The notes beneath the pieces were generated by a model. It worked only from the letters and a program-made list of their open reading frames with translations. It was not told where the DNA came from and searched no databases. This document shows, piece by piece, positions 13,001 to 22,118 of a stretch of DNA of 64,000 nt. The DNA is from Certhia americana (Eukaryota > Chordata > Aves > Passeriformes > Certhiidae): positions 25,988,086-26,052,085 of the forward strand of contig CM031864.1 of assembly GCA_018697195.1 (NCBI GenBank), in the 5' to 3' direction. Each line of letters starts with the position of its first letter. Position 1 is the stretch's first letter. Both the position numbers and the translations under genes were made by a program.

Positions 13001-16000
13001 AAAGAGAAAGAGGGGAAATTTTACCAGGTACTTTAAACTTCAGGAAAGGGGCGGGGAGGCATGTAGCATCAGCCAATGGGATAAACATTCCAGGGACAGG
13101 GAGGGGAAGGGATAAACAGGTCACACTTGGGGGGAGGTATACGTAGAAACACAGGTAGTGCACTACCACACCAGAGACTTTAGTTTTCTAGTGTCCAGAG
13201 ACCTGGATAAGTGTGAACATACCCAGGGAATATGGATGTTTTTTTCCTGAGCTGCACCAAGGGAATGTTTGGGTTAGATGGAAACATCGTCAGGTTGGGC
13301 TTAGAGAAAAGAGTGGTGGATACCACACAGCACCACCAGTGGTGGGACAGCACCAGCAGCAAGTGGCTGACAGGGAGTTCTGTCCAGTGCCTAAATCATG
13401 GGTATGGATATGGGTCACTATTTCTCTTTGTTCCTGGTGGAGTGGTGAGTGTGAGGTCATCAGGTCTGGTGCAGGTTGCAAAACAGGACTTGATAGACCC
13501 AATTTGATGAGCAGAAGCAGACACAGGCAAGTGCCACTGGAGGGCAGAGCCACACTGATGATTTTGGGGTAAATTTGGGAGAGCTGGGTGGGATGTGGGG
13601 CTGGGGGGGAATAGGTTTGGCAGGGGTTGTGGACGCTGAGGGGATCACAGAATACAAACTAAGCTTGGAAGACCTCTGGAGATCACCCAGGGCAGGTGAC
13701 ACAGGGACATATCCAGGGGGGTTTGTGATATCTCCAGAGAGGGAGACTCCATGCCCTCCCTGGGCAGCTGTTCCAGGGCTCTGCACCCTCCAAGGAAAGA
13801 AGTTCTTCCTTGTGTTGCAGTGGAACTTGTATTTTAGTTTATGGCCATTGCTCCTTGTCCTGTCACTGGCACCACTAACAGAGTCTGGGACCATCCTCTG
13901 ACACCCCCAGATGTCTCTTACCATCCCATAAACTTTTTACTTTGTGTTTGTGTTGATGGAGTGAAGGTTGGAGGGCTGGGATCAAACCTGGACATTTGTC
14001 CCCTTTGGTTCACCTCAAGCTACCTCTGGGTCTGCCTCATGAACTTGGCCTCCTGAGGGCCCTTACAGTTCTGGCTTCTCACCTCATTCTCCAGTTTTGA
14101 AAAATGTGTGAATTTTTTTTGTGTTTTAGTTACACTTGAATTCATGGTGTGTTTACCTGGGATACCCTGTGCAGTTCAAATTCCATGCTTTCTCCAGAAC
14201 TTAGGGAGACACTGGAAAGCTCATCAGAACTTCAGTTCTTAACTCATGTGTCCCTGCTTGGTTTGGTTTTCCCATGTTCCACGCAGATCCTGATGAATTT
14301 GAGAGGATCTATGAGCCCCTGGACGTGAAAAGCAAGAAGATCCACATTGTGGACAGTGGGCTGACCTTTAACCTGCCCTATCCGCTCATCCTGAGGCCCC
14401 AAAGAGGTGTGGATCTCATCATCTCCTTTGATTTCTCAGCTAGGCCAAGTGATTCCAGCCCTCCTTTCAAAGTAAGTGACAAAGGCCTTTTCTTTCCTGG
14501 CTTCAGGAGTTTAATGTGACTCAGTTCTATTCCACATGGTCCCAGAAAAGCCTTGGTGCTGTTGTATCTACAGATTTGGAATATTTCTTTCTACGTCAAG
14601 GCAGAATATTGCCCTGTGCCTCAGTTCCTGTTTACATGCCTTCCATGAGGCAACTGGCACAAAGAGGGATAATGAAATTCCTTTGAAGCAGGAGCTTGGT
14701 TTCTTTCATGGAAGTTTTACTTTGGCACTGATTGCAGAGTTTTATTTTCTGTCAGAACTAAACAATTAAGTAATTTTCCCTGCCGTACACCCTCTGTGCC
14801 CAGCTGCTCTCCTCTGTGTGCTGTGATGTAAATGGATGATTTCATGTCATCATCTTGCAGAGATGTGTCATCTCAAGATTGCTAAAGAAGTAACCTTTTG
14901 GAAGCAGGGCTAACTGTTAATTTGCATCTCACCAGGATAATCCCATCCAGACCAGAGCAAAACAGCCACAGGAGAGCACACAGTAAAGTGCCATGGCTGT
15001 TTTCTGCAGCAGGTGTGGAAAGCACAGCTGTCAGTCTGTACAACTTGCATATCCACACAGCTCCAGCTGATCCCAAAGCCTTTACATGGATCATTTTGGT
15101 AACTGCTACAGAAAACCCAGCACTTCAGAGACTACTGAGAGGTTCTGACTTTGTGCTGTGGTTTAGTGGACATGGTGGGATTTGGTTGATCTGTGTGATC
15201 TTGAAGGTCTTTTCCAACTTTAATGACTCTACCATCCTCAAAAAAGAGGCATTAATTATTTCAAACCCAAATGGATTTTTAAAATAATTTTTAAGGGAAC
15301 TCAGAAACATTTCTGTTTGAGAAACAATTGGCATTCCTTGTTGCTTTGCATACAAATTTCAGTTAGAACAGAGAATTCTTTTTCTTAAGTTGCTATGGAG
15401 TGACAAAACCCCCAAAATACCATTAGAAAATAACAGCAGTAGCAAAATGAGCTTGAGATCAGTGCTGCCAACTGCAAAGACAAATTCCAGGAGAATAAAA
15501 AGGAGAAATTCCTGTAATCTATAGGCAACTTGAGGCTACTGGGGAGAATAGAGCACTGACAAGACTTGAGATCTTTTGTTTCTCCTTAAATGACTGAATC
15601 CCAGAGTCTGTTTTTTCCTTTAATACTCTATTTACCTAAGAATGTATCTCCTGTTTTTCTCAACAGTGTTTGTCCCAGCAGCTAAATTTGCTGATGCAGC
15701 ACTACCATTGCCTCTGGATATCTTTTTCCTCCCTTTTTTAACATTCCACAGGTGGAGTCCGTGCAAAAGGCTGTATATGGCCACCCCTGCTACCCTTAGC
15801 ATTCTGTCTTCATCAGCTGCAATTTTCTGCTGGCAGCTGTTTTGGGGAACATAGAGAGATTAATTAGAACTCAAGTGGCATCCTGAAGGTTTTTCTCCAA
15901 ACTGTCATTTTCAAAAAGCAAAAAGTTCCTTAACATGATAAAAAATGGTAGGAAAATTAGATAGTGCCTCAGGTTTTCCAGGAGCCTCTGTTGAAGGGAA

Positions 16001-18715
16001 TGGTGCATTGTTTCTGAAGCACAGGTAGGTGTGTGCTGAGGCAGACACAGGTGTATTTGTGAGGCAGAGGTCTGGAACATGAACCAGTTCTGTCCCATTG
16101 GTGCATTGTAAGGAGCAAATGCCACTTCAGAAGTGGGCCTGTATCTATGGTAACACTCTAATATTTTACTCAGTGACTTGAGCCTTGGTTTACCATTTTA
16201 CACCCACTATCTCTTAATCTCCTGCGTATCCAAAACAGTCTTCCAAAGAAGGGTCCTATTTCATTGAAAACCAAGATTAAAGTTGTTTGACCTTCCCTCT
16301 CCTCCCTCTCACACACCCTCATTACATCCTTTTGAGTCATTATTTACAAATTATCTTGTTTACTGAGTTGTCATGAGGAAAAAGAAGCCTGTTTTCCAGA
16401 GCTCTTCACTCGGTGTGCTTTGAGAGGCCACTGTGTGCAGGGATTGACTCTGAGTACAACAATGCGTGGCCCAGTGTTTAGGAGCTCTCAGTAGTTGCCA
16501 CAGCACTGGTACTGCTTTGCAAAGTAAAATTATGGATGGCTTTTCCCTTGGTGTCAGCTCTGTAAATTCACCCCCAGGTTTCTGGGGAAGACCACATACC
16601 TTCCTGTGACTCATGTGGCAGGTGGTGGAGCCTGGGCTGGGTGAATGAGGTGCTCAGTTGGTCCTGATGGGTCATCTGTGCTGAGATGGGCTTGATTAGT
16701 TCTGAGAACCGCAGGGTGGTTTGGGCTGGAAGGGACATTAACCTCTTCCCACCCCTGCCATGGGCAGGGACACCTTCCACTAGCCCAGCTTGCTCCAAGC
16801 CCCATCCAGCCTGGCCTTGGACACTCCCAGGGATGGGGCAGCCACACGGGGAGGGCCTCCCCACCCTCACAGGGAAGGATTTCTTTCCAAAATCTCATCT
16901 AAACCTACTCTCTGTCAGTGGGAAGCCATTCCCCCTTGTCCTGTCACTCCATCCCTTGTAAACAGTCTCTCTCCATGTTTCCTGTTGCCTCCTTCAGACA
17001 CTGCAAGGTCACCCCAAAGCTTCTCTTCTCCAGGCTGAACAATCCCAGCTCTCCCAGCCTTTCTCCCCAGCAGAGCTTCTGCATCCCTCTGATCATCCTG
17101 GTGCCTCCCCTGGACTCCCTCCATGTCCTTCCTGTGTTGGAGACTTAATAATTTATGGATTACATTAACTACCCTACATGATCCCTGTCTCTGAAAACCT
17201 CCTGACTTTGTAGGGGAAGCTTTTATGCACCCGAGTCTTTCTCCTCTTTCCAGGAAATCCTGCTGGCTGAAAAATGGGCCAAAATGAACAAGCTTCCTTT
17301 CCCCAAGATAGACCCCAACGTGTTTGACCGAGAGGGCATGAAGGAGTGCTATGTTTTCAAACCAAAGGACACGTCCTCGGAGAAGGACTGTCCAACCATC
17401 ATCCACTTTGTGCTGGCCAACATCGATTTCAGAAAGTACAAAGCTCCAGGTGAGCTCACAATTCCTGATGCTTGAATCCACCTGTTCCTCTGGAATCACT
17501 TGGTGGTTTTGTACTAGGAATGTTTTGTCTCTGAAACAACCTAAGTTTTTTCTGCAGTCCTTAGGGAATTAATTCAAAAGAGCCATTAAAAATAAGGTAA
17601 TAAACCCTCAATGGAATTTTTTTATTTGTTCTGTGCAGCTGTTCCCAGAGAAACACAAGAAGAGAAGGATTTTGCAGACTTTGATATTTTTGATGATCCA
17701 GATACACCCTTCTCTACCTTCAACTTCCAGTATCCCAACGAGGCTTTCAAGAGGCTCCATGACCTCATGGAGTTCAACACCCTCAATAACATGGATGTAA
17801 GTATGGCAGGTTAAAGGGCTGGATTGGGTGATGTGAGTAAAGCCCTAAATCTGCCCTACAGAAGGTACAGGGCTTTGCCTTCGCATTTGCCTGATTTTCT
17901 TATTTGGTTCTTGCCTTGGTTTTGCCATTTTACCATCCCAAGCCATTCAGAATAACAGAGCAAAGGAGACTGTTAAAGATATAAACATGAGGTGCATGTT
18001 TATACTCAGGTTTTTTTGTCTAATTGGACAAAATGGACACTGGAAGTTTTCTCTGAAGGAAATTTCTTTACCAGCTAACTCAGTAATTATTTGTAATTGA
18101 TAGTTGGTGAAATATGACATCATGATCCCAACGTCTGTGGCATCACAAGTGTAATGGTCATCCCAGATAAAGATATGGGGTTTTAATCAATATGGTGAAG
18201 AAAACTTGTTACATCAGCACAAAGGAAATAAAAGTGATAATTTAATCTTTCTCAACATAATAATTACTTTCTGCATCCTTGAAATACACATTTTCTCAAT
18301 GTTTGGGTTTACCCTTCTAAGTTTCACTGGGGCTTTTTAAATACTGTGTATTTTTGTGTGATTCTTTGGTGTTAGTGGCCTCCCTCATACTTTTACTAAC
18401 CACATTAAAATCAGTGTTTTACACACTCAAGAAATACTATTTGTACTAAAACTCATCGATCTCTTTACTCAGTGATGGAGCTAAAAGTGGGAGCAGCAGT
18501 TGTTAACAGGAGAAGGGGCTGTTTCTGTCTGTTTCAAAGTGGTTCTAAATGTGAGTTTTCCTGCTGGCTGTTGTTCCCTGCAGGTGATCAAGGAGGCGAT
18601 GATGGAAAGCATCGAGTACAGGAAGCAGAACCCCTCTCGCTGCTCCGTGTCACTCAGTAGTGTGGAGGCCAGGAGGTTTTTCAACAAGAGCAACCTCAAC
18701 AACAACCACACATAG
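788..18715 (+). CDS. PLA2G4A: Cytosolic phospholipase A2 alpha, 3' ten exons (5' part outside window)
   Basis: The coding sequence is join(788-1010, 1726-1840, 4242-4379, 4724-4816, 6863-6934, 8605-8856, 14287-14471, 17254-17449, 17639-17796, 18584-18715). It translates without interruption and closely matches vertebrate cPLA2-alpha. The family hydrolyses the sn-2 arachidonoyl ester of membrane phospholipids at the ER, Golgi and nuclear envelope after calcium-driven docking, feeding prostaglandin and leukotriene synthesis. Seen here: the 520 C-terminal residues of the catalytic domain, including the Asp of the Ser/Asp dyad in HIVDSGL (codon 14352-14354), the PLSP MAP-kinase site (Ser 8793-8795), the KSKK lipid-contact patch and RCS near the C-terminus (Ser 18644-18646). 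The first exon starts at the third base of the Trp codon four residues after the nucleophile serine in the family, so the C2 domain, Arg200 and Ser228 lie upstream of base 1. Residue numbers follow human PLA2G4A from memory. The other cPLA2 paralogues fit much less well. Confidence 0.97.
1011..1725. other. Intron
   Basis: Ordinary AT-rich intron with short T and A runs and a TATATA-rich stretch near 1645-1675. It ends with the acceptor 'ctttgcctgcag'. I see no repeat or RNA gene in it. Confidence 0.7.
1726..1840 (+). CDS. PLA2G4A: PLA2G4A exon, residues 307-345
   Basis: The exon reads RMDTTLSNMKEKVNNAQCAL to SELMFA and ends on the first base of the Asp345 codon. Its 115-nt length and phases (0 in, 1 out) join cleanly to its neighbours. 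The donor is GTGTGT, a poor match to the consensus after a good CAG, so this splice site is weak on paper. Loss of this exon would shift the frame. Confidence 0.96.
1841..4241. other. Intron with a short CR1 tail
   Basis: AT-rich intron of about 2.4 kb. The only recognisable repeat is a CR1 3' tail of some 45 bases near 2150-2195. The open frames on both strands around 3733-4147 have no family resemblance and overlap each other, so I read them as chance. The acceptor is 'tgactttgcag'. Confidence 0.65.
2150..2195 (+). mobile_element. CR1 3' tail fragment, sense
   Basis: It has the terminal CR1 pattern 'ggaggtctttaccaac' followed by 'aatgattctgtgatt', the 8-bp end repeat in worn form. Very short, so the subfamily cannot be given. 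Confidence 0.65.
4242..4379 (+). CDS. PLA2G4A: PLA2G4A exon, residues 345-391
   Basis: The exon reads DWVEFSPYEIGMAKYGTF to NPLHFLMG and is almost identical to the mammalian protein. It is part of the catalytic core leading to the lid region. Its length is 138 nt with phase 1 on both sides, so it could be skipped without a frameshift. The acceptor is 'ctttgcag' and the donor is GTGAGT at 4380. Confidence 0.97.
4380..4723. other. Short intron
   Basis: AT-rich 344-base intron with a strong pyrimidine tract before the acceptor ('ttttttctctttcag'). Nothing else is recognisable. Confidence 0.7.
4724..4816 (+). CDS. PLA2G4A: PLA2G4A exon, residues 391-422
   Basis: The exon reads VWGSAFSILFNRVLGVSNSQ to TMEEEL. 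The GVWGSAF junction is a family signature, and the exon runs into the flexible lid (about residues 415-432 in human). It is 93 nt long with phase 1 on both sides. The donor GTACTA after TTAG is weak, so in-frame skipping or inefficient use is possible but unproven. Confidence 0.96.
   Translation: MSGAVHFQYYLTESLVSPILRIKGPPWKKN
4817..6862. other. Intron carrying a sense LTR
   Basis: About 2 kb of AT-rich intron interrupted by an LTR-like element (5278-5772). I recognise no CR1 in it. The acceptor is 'tatttctttcaacag'. Confidence 0.65.
5278..5772 (+). mobile_element. Probable endogenous retrovirus LTR, sense to the gene
   Basis: The block starts with TG at 5278 and probably ends with CA at 5766 or 5772. 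In LTR order it has an upstream region, a TATA-like TATAAATA at 5509-5516, a polyadenylation signal AATAAA at 5641-5646 and a short CpG-rich tail ('cctcacgcgcgcc' near 5672). The text around 5350-5460 resembles LTRs I know from songbird genomes. No retroviral genes are attached, so it is a solo LTR or a fragment. I could not identify a target-site duplication, so the exact edges are uncertain. Confidence 0.55.
6863..6934 (+). CDS. PLA2G4A: PLA2G4A exon, residues 422-446 (acidic serine-rich linker)
   Basis: The exon reads ENIRLKHLVSNDSSDSEDES to QHPK, then the first base of a Gly codon. The SSDSEDES stretch matches the acidic, phosphorylatable disordered linker of the family. The exon is 72 nt, phase 1 on both sides and in-frame if skipped. 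The donor is GTAAGG at 6935. Confidence 0.95.
6935..8604. other. Intron
   Basis: About 1.7 kb of AT-rich intron. I recognised no transposon, RNA gene or extra exon. It ends in 'catttttgtgtgcag'. Confidence 0.65.
8605..8856 (+). CDS. PLA2G4A: PLA2G4A exon, linker plus Ser505/Ser515 phosphosites
   Basis: The exon reads GTEGAEAKRECREKLQESSQ, then ESWVQRMLMALVGDSALFNT, REGRAGKVHNFMLGLNLN, CYPLSPLAELLTQESLEEEE and PAAVA. It holds the PIP2-contact lysine of AGKVHN (human Lys488), the MAP-kinase site PLSP (Ser505, codon 8793-8795) and the serine of TQES (human Ser515). The linker before ESW is four residues longer than in human and rich in Glu, Lys and Arg. The acidic run after TQES is one residue shorter. 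It is the most GC-rich exon in the window and is 252 nt long, phase 1 on both sides. Open frames on the other strand here are shadows of it. Confidence 0.97.
9348..9590 (-). mobile_element. CR1 fragment, antisense
   Basis: On the + strand it starts 'gatcacagaatcagtgaatt' and runs through 'catggagtccaacccctggc' to 'cctgaccttgccctggcaca', the reverse complement of a GC-rich avian CR1 3' region. The same subfamily occurs in sense at 56530-56669 and probably in antisense at 49711-50048. Confidence 0.85.
9910..10037 (+). mobile_element. CR1 3' fragment, sense
   Basis: It contains 'aagtgtccaagcccaggctg', then 'tagtggaaggtgtccctgcc' and the tail 'catcccatgattctgtt'. These are the last 130 or so bases of a CR1 copy with the terminal octamer preserved once. 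Confidence 0.85.
11583..11690 (-). mobile_element. CR1 3' fragment, antisense
   Basis: It reads 'gactcacagagttgttaagg', then 'atcagcaagtccaaccatca', then 'cagcaccaccactaaaccct', the reverse complement of a CR1 tail of the 'ATGATCTT...' type. A second copy of this subfamily is at 23250-23440. Confidence 0.8.
11807..11830 (+). mobile_element. CR1 terminal octamer remnant, sense
   Basis: It contains 'gggattctgtgattctatga', the tandem octamer that ends CR1 elements. Only a remnant, so assignment rests on this motif alone. Confidence 0.5.
12890..13170 (-). mobile_element. Solo LTR of an endogenous retrovirus, antisense to the gene
   Basis: Read on the minus strand this 281-bp block starts TGTGGTAGTGCACTACC and ends CCACGACACA. 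In order it holds an inverted CCAAT box (CCCATTGGCT), a TTTAAAGTACC TATA-like site, AATAAA near 12973-12978 and a short U5. The TG...CA ends and this order are those of a retroviral LTR. No internal retroviral sequence or primer-binding site flanks it, so it is probably a solo LTR left by recombination. The bases next to each end do not show a clear target-site duplication, so it may be old. Confidence 0.7.
13643..13900 (-). mobile_element. CR1 fragment, antisense
   Basis: It reads 'gatcacagaatacaaactaa', then 'ccctccctgggcagctgttc', then 'aagttcttccttgtgttgca' and 'ggccattgctccttgtcctg', all CR1 landmarks in reverse complement. Nearby open frames are by-products of it. Confidence 0.8.
14287..14471 (+). 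CDS. PLA2G4A: PLA2G4A exon with catalytic Asp549
   Basis: The exon reads DPDEFERIYEPLDVKSKK, then IHIVDSGLTFNLPYPLIL and RPQRGVDLIISFDFSARPSD to SPPFK. The Asp of HIVDSGL (codon 14352-14354) corresponds to human Asp549, the second member of the Ser228/Asp549 dyad. The lysines of KSKK match human 541, 543 and 544, which contact phosphoinositide. The length is 185 nt, entering in phase 1 and leaving in phase 0. The acceptor is 'ttccacgcag' and the donor is GTAAGT at 14472. Confidence 0.98.
15158..15231 (+). mobile_element. CR1 3' tail, sense
   Basis: It reads 'ggtttagtggacatggtggg' through 'cttgaaggtcttttccaact' to 'ttaatgactct', the last 75 bases of a CR1 copy. Confidence 0.8.
16702..17140 (-). 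mobile_element. CR1 fragment, antisense (longest in window)
   Basis: About 440 bases of CR1 in reverse complement. It runs from 'gtttgggctggaagggacat' and 'ccatgggcagggacaccttc' through 'agccattcccccttgtcctg' to 'cttctcttctccaggctgaa' and 'tggactccctccatgtcctt'. It ends about 110 bases before the next PLA2G4A exon. Confidence 0.9.
17254..17449 (+). CDS. PLA2G4A: PLA2G4A exon, residues 589-654
   Basis: The exon reads EILLAEKWAKMNKLPFPKID, then PNVFDREGMKECYVFKPKDT, SSEKDCPTIIHFVLANIDFR and KYKAP. It belongs to the C-terminal half of the catalytic domain. It is 196 nt long and ends on the first base of a codon. The acceptor is 'ctcctctttccag' and the donor GTGAGC at 17450. Confidence 0.97.
17639..17796 (+). 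CDS. PLA2G4A: PLA2G4A exon, residues 654-706
   Basis: The exon reads AVPRETQEEKDFADFDIFDD, then PDTPFSTFNFQYPNEAFKRL and HDLMEFNTLNNMD. The first residue is Ala where human has Gly. The length is 158 nt, leaving in phase 0. The preceding intron is only 189 bases. The acceptor is 'tgttctgtgcag' and the donor GTAAGT at 17797. Confidence 0.97.
17797..18583. other. Intron
   Basis: AT-rich intron of 787 bases with no recognised repeat. The acceptor is 'ttgttccctgcag'. Confidence 0.7.
18584..18715 (+). CDS. PLA2G4A: PLA2G4A last coding exon with stop
   Basis: The exon reads VIKEAMMESIEYRKQNPSRC, then SVSLSSVEARRFFNKSNLN and ends NNHT before TAG (18713-18715). RCS contains the serine equivalent to human Ser727, a kinase site in the mammalian enzyme (codon 18644-18646). 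After RRFFNK the last eight residues differ from the human tail EFLSKPKA, and the end is Asn-rich. Confidence 0.97.
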   Translation: MIKEAMMESIEYRKQNPSRCSVSLSSVEARRFFNKSNLNNNHT

Positions 18716-19584
18716 AGGCTGTGCATGGCCCTGCCCTGCTCAGAAACTGCTCCTGCCTTTGGAACTGGAGTCAAACGGACTTGAGTGGAACATCCCTGCT
18801 CCTCACAGGGCTGTGCAACACTCCTGAACATGTCTTCTTGTGAATGTTCACATTCCAATAGCATTTTGTACCGCATTATTAAGAACTGAAAACATTTCAG
18901 TAGGCTGAGATCCTCATTTTTAAAACTGTGGAATTAGTTGGAGATCATTTGGTTCAGTGTCTTTTTGTTTTCTTAAAAAATTGTAAACACTGGTTTCTTT
19001 TGGGGGGGTAATTGATTTTTAATTGAGGTAAACTGGGCATAGCTTGAAGGGGGTAAGATGGAATTAGAAAAAAAATTAAAATCCACTTTACTGCTATATG
19101 AGAATGTCTATACCACTTAGCAAAAACCCTAAACCTCTGATACTTTGTTTTTCTTATTTAATCCTCAAAATTATATTGCTTGAACTCTTGAGCTACTGGC
19201 AACCATATGTTAAATTATTGTCAGTTTGTGTATTTCTGACCTGAATGTTTCCTCATAAATTGACAGTGATTTTGCATTTGAACATGATTAAAACAACATA
19301 TTTCTGCAAAGGGACAGTGGCAATGTTTACTGGGGATTGGTAAAACATGCCCAGGTAAGAATGTGAAGCCTTAAGCGCTATTTTTGAAATACATTCTCAG
19401 TACTTTGGATAATGAAAGACTGTGCATAGACTGATTATTTTAGTACCATCTCAGCTAGTATTGCTGTAACTCTGCAAATGCACAGAAAATGCAACTGCAC
19501 CTCTGAAAACTTTAATTGCTAAAATCAGTAAATCCCTGGGATGGGAAATAATTGCAATGCATTTCTTTTAACAGCCACTGCACC

Positions 19585-19692
19585 AAAGAATCGTGGAATG
19601 GTTGGGGGTGGAAGGGACCTTAAAGTTGATCTGATTTCCACCCCCTGCCATGGGCAGGGACACCTCCCACTAGCCTAGGTTGGTTCAAGTCT
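19585..19692 (-). mobile_element. CR1 fragment inside the PLA2G4A 3' UTR, antisense
   Basis: It reads 'aagaatcgtggaatggttgg', 'gtggaagggaccttaaagtt' and 'ccatgggcagggacacctcc', the reverse complement of a CR1 3' end. If the distal poly(A) site is used it is part of the mature mRNA. Confidence 0.85.
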
Positions 19693-20021
19693 ACATGCAA
19701 ATTTCTGTGGTTAAATAACATTTCCTGTATTGATCAATATGTTTTATTTCTGTTTGCGTTAGTGCATGTTTAAAATCAAGAGAGAAAGTAAAAGTAACTT
19801 ATCATAGTGCTGCATAATTTAAACATTTTCCATAAATTCTGGAATACAGAAAGGAACTGGTGCCATTTAATTATTGTAATATTTTCTTTTAAATGTCTTT
19901 CCTTTTGTTAATGTAATATTTGTATTTTTTATTTTATAATATGCACCTACTCTGTTTCATGGAAGAGTTCTATCATGCTTTATACAGTTTATATTATCAC
20001 AGTGTTACCAGATGATAAAAA

Positions 20022-20027
20022 AATAAA
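20022..20027 (+). terminator. PLA2G4A: Polyadenylation signal AATAAA of PLA2G4A
   Basis: AATAAA is followed within 20 bases by a plausible cleavage zone near 20040 and by the T/G-rich 'tgctgttttcag' and 'cagttttattttgat'. It is the first canonical signal after the stop codon. Confidence 0.75.
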
Positions 20028-20530
20028 ACTATATTTGTCACCTGCTGTTTTCAGACAGTTTTATTTTGATAATTTGTGGGCTATTTTCCATTTTTTTGTG
20101 AAGAGATTTGGAGCAGCTTGATGGTGTGGGGCAGCTCACGAGACTGACAGTGCACAGGATGAATCCTTGCTGCCTTTACAAAGCAGGGAAGTCCCTTAGA
20201 CATTATTAATGTGTAAGGAGAATAATAATGCAGCAAAAACCCTCTTCTGACACACAATGTGACAGCAACCACTCAGAGTTTTCCCATACCTAGAAATGTA
20301 ATCCTTTGTTTCTCATTTTCCCTTCCTTTAATCCAGATTCTTGTGCTTTGTGTGTACAGTACATTTTACAACCCAGTGTGTGATCCCTAGGAGGCACAAA
20401 AAGGTGGATTTAGAGAATGAATTATTTTGGGCTTCAAACATTATTGTAGGGTCAGCACATGAAGATCGTTCATACCTGAAGGACATGGAAGTGCCACCCT
20501 GCACTGGTGAAGCTGATGATGCCTTAGGGG

Positions 20531-20690
20531 TGAGCTCAGTTCCTGGAAAACAGCTCTGGTATGGTCTGGAAACTAGCTCTGGGCCCTGGATAATGGCTGT
20601 TGTGTGCTCTGGAGAGCAGCTCTGGTGTGTTCTGGAGAACAGTGATGGTGAGCTCTGGAAAGCATTTCTGGTGGGTTCTGGGCCTCCTGG
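20531..20690. repeat. Degenerate CTGG-rich minisatellite
   Basis: The phrase 'agctctgg' followed by 'tgttctggaaaac'-like text recurs five to six times with irregular spacing of about 23-32 bases (for example at 20551, 20574 and 20617). The array is eroded, and the open frame through it (20341-20811) is a by-product. Confidence 0.6.
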
Positions 20691-22118
20691 CACCGAATGT
20701 GGCCTTGAGCTTCTCTTCCTTGGGACTTTGGGGCAGGCTGTAGTGCTGGGAAATCTCTGCCTGCCTTTGCCTTTCTCAGCAGAAGGGAATGCTGAGAATA
20801 ACTCCCATTGACCTGGGGAGCATTGGAGCTCCGGAGTGGTAACTTCGGCACGTTTGTGTTGGTGAGAAGAAAATCCATTTTGTCAGGGAATGGGGCTGCA
20901 GCCAATGCCCTTTCCCCTTCCCCTGGGCATGTTTTGTTGTGGTATGAAACCTGAGCACTGAGTGTGAGTGGTCACCTGCAGAGCTGCTCCTACAGAGCAC
21001 AGAGATCTGGTTTTCCAGGAGACCTGCTTGTGCACAGTAGTGGATGTTGGTTCTCAAACGCCAAGAGCCGGTTGTGCAACTACTTGTGTTGACATAACAG
21101 GTTTTGCTCTGGTGCTCACTGGAAGCAAAGCCGAGCAGACGTTTCCTGGAGCTGTAAATTCACCCTTCACTGGCTGCTGGCACCTGGGATGGACAGGTTT
21201 GTGTAGGGATGTGACTCACTGAGGAGGTTACACAGGGCCCTTCTCACGCGGGGTGGAAGGCAGGGGCTGATGAGGGTTCCCAGAAATTCCCCATGGCAAC
21301 ACAAACACAGCACTGCTGTGCATGCGAGGAGGAGGCACTGGGGCAAAGCGAGGACACGGCAACTCCTTAACCTTTAGACAAACCAAACCTCACAGGACTG
21401 GGTCCAACAGGAACAGGAATTCCTTATGTGGCTATGTAACTTATGAGCACCAAGCCCCACAAAACTGAAATTAGAGAACAAAGGCCAAGCCAAAAGAGTC
21501 TTGGTTTCATTAGGTTTTTTCAGGAGATGCCTGGGAAGAGGACTCTCAAAGTGGGCAGCCATGAGGTTGGAGAGAGCCATGTGGTAGGATGGACCTGGAT
21601 CTCAGGGGTAACAGAAATGCAGCCAGGTCTGAGAAAGACATGGGGGAAAATGGGGCCCTGAAAGGGGAACCCCAGCTGTGACGGGGTCACTGGTGCTGGG
21701 CTGGGAGTTGGGTCTGATGTCTGCAGAGGGAACTGTTCTACAGCACCTGGGGCTTCCCTGCCATTCCATCTTCACCTGGAGCCAGCAGCCTGTTCATGAG
21801 GCTGTCCTGAGACCTGTCAGAAAGACTGCAGGCAATCTAACATCAAACCAACTTCGTACATAAATATTTTGTCTTTAACCGCTACAATGCTCTTCCAGTG
21901 TGTCTTCCTCAAAGACTGTGCCCAAACTGGCCAAAGAAACCTGGGAACCTTGAGGTGGTTTTAGCATTTGTGTCTCTCTCAAATTCTCACCCAGGTATAT
22001 TGTTTTAGGCAAGTCAAAACTGACCAGGGAAAAATAAGCAGTTCTGGGCTCATTTGGGTATGAAACTCTAACTTCTGCCATTGAAGAATAAATTAGACTG
22101 GTAAAGCTGCACCTCCCA

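Larger units (their letters stand above)
8857..14286. other. Large intron rich in mobile elements
   Basis: This 5.4-kb intron is the longest in the visible gene. It contains CR1 pieces at 9348-9590, 9910-10037, 11583-11690, 11807-11830 and 13643-13900, plus an antisense solo LTR at 12890-13170. The rest is AT-rich with no recognised feature. The 221-codon open frame at 8968-9633 runs through CR1 and is not a gene. Confidence 0.65.
14472..17253. other. Intron with two CR1 pieces
   Basis: About 2.8 kb. It contains CR1 at 15158-15231 and 16702-17140, and is otherwise AT-rich without recognised features. The long minus-strand open frames near 16568-17499 come from antisense reading of CR1 and the next exon. 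Confidence 0.65.
18716..20045 (+). other. PLA2G4A: PLA2G4A 3' untranslated region
   Basis: About 1.33 kb of AU-rich sequence between the stop codon and the polyadenylation site. It contains three ATTTA pentamers (19156, 19817 and 19865), as in the unstable mammalian mRNA, and an antisense CR1 fragment at 19585-19692. An ATTAAA variant near 19074 could give a shorter message. The end is inferred from AATAAA at 20022. Confidence 0.75.

Noticed and set aside
13460..13924. 154-codon minus-strand frame
   Set aside because: Most of it is the sense strand of a CR1 fragment, without retained reverse-transcriptase motifs.
16915..17499. 194-codon minus-strand open frame
   Set aside because: It is the antisense of PLA2G4A exon 17254-17449 plus a CR1 fragment.
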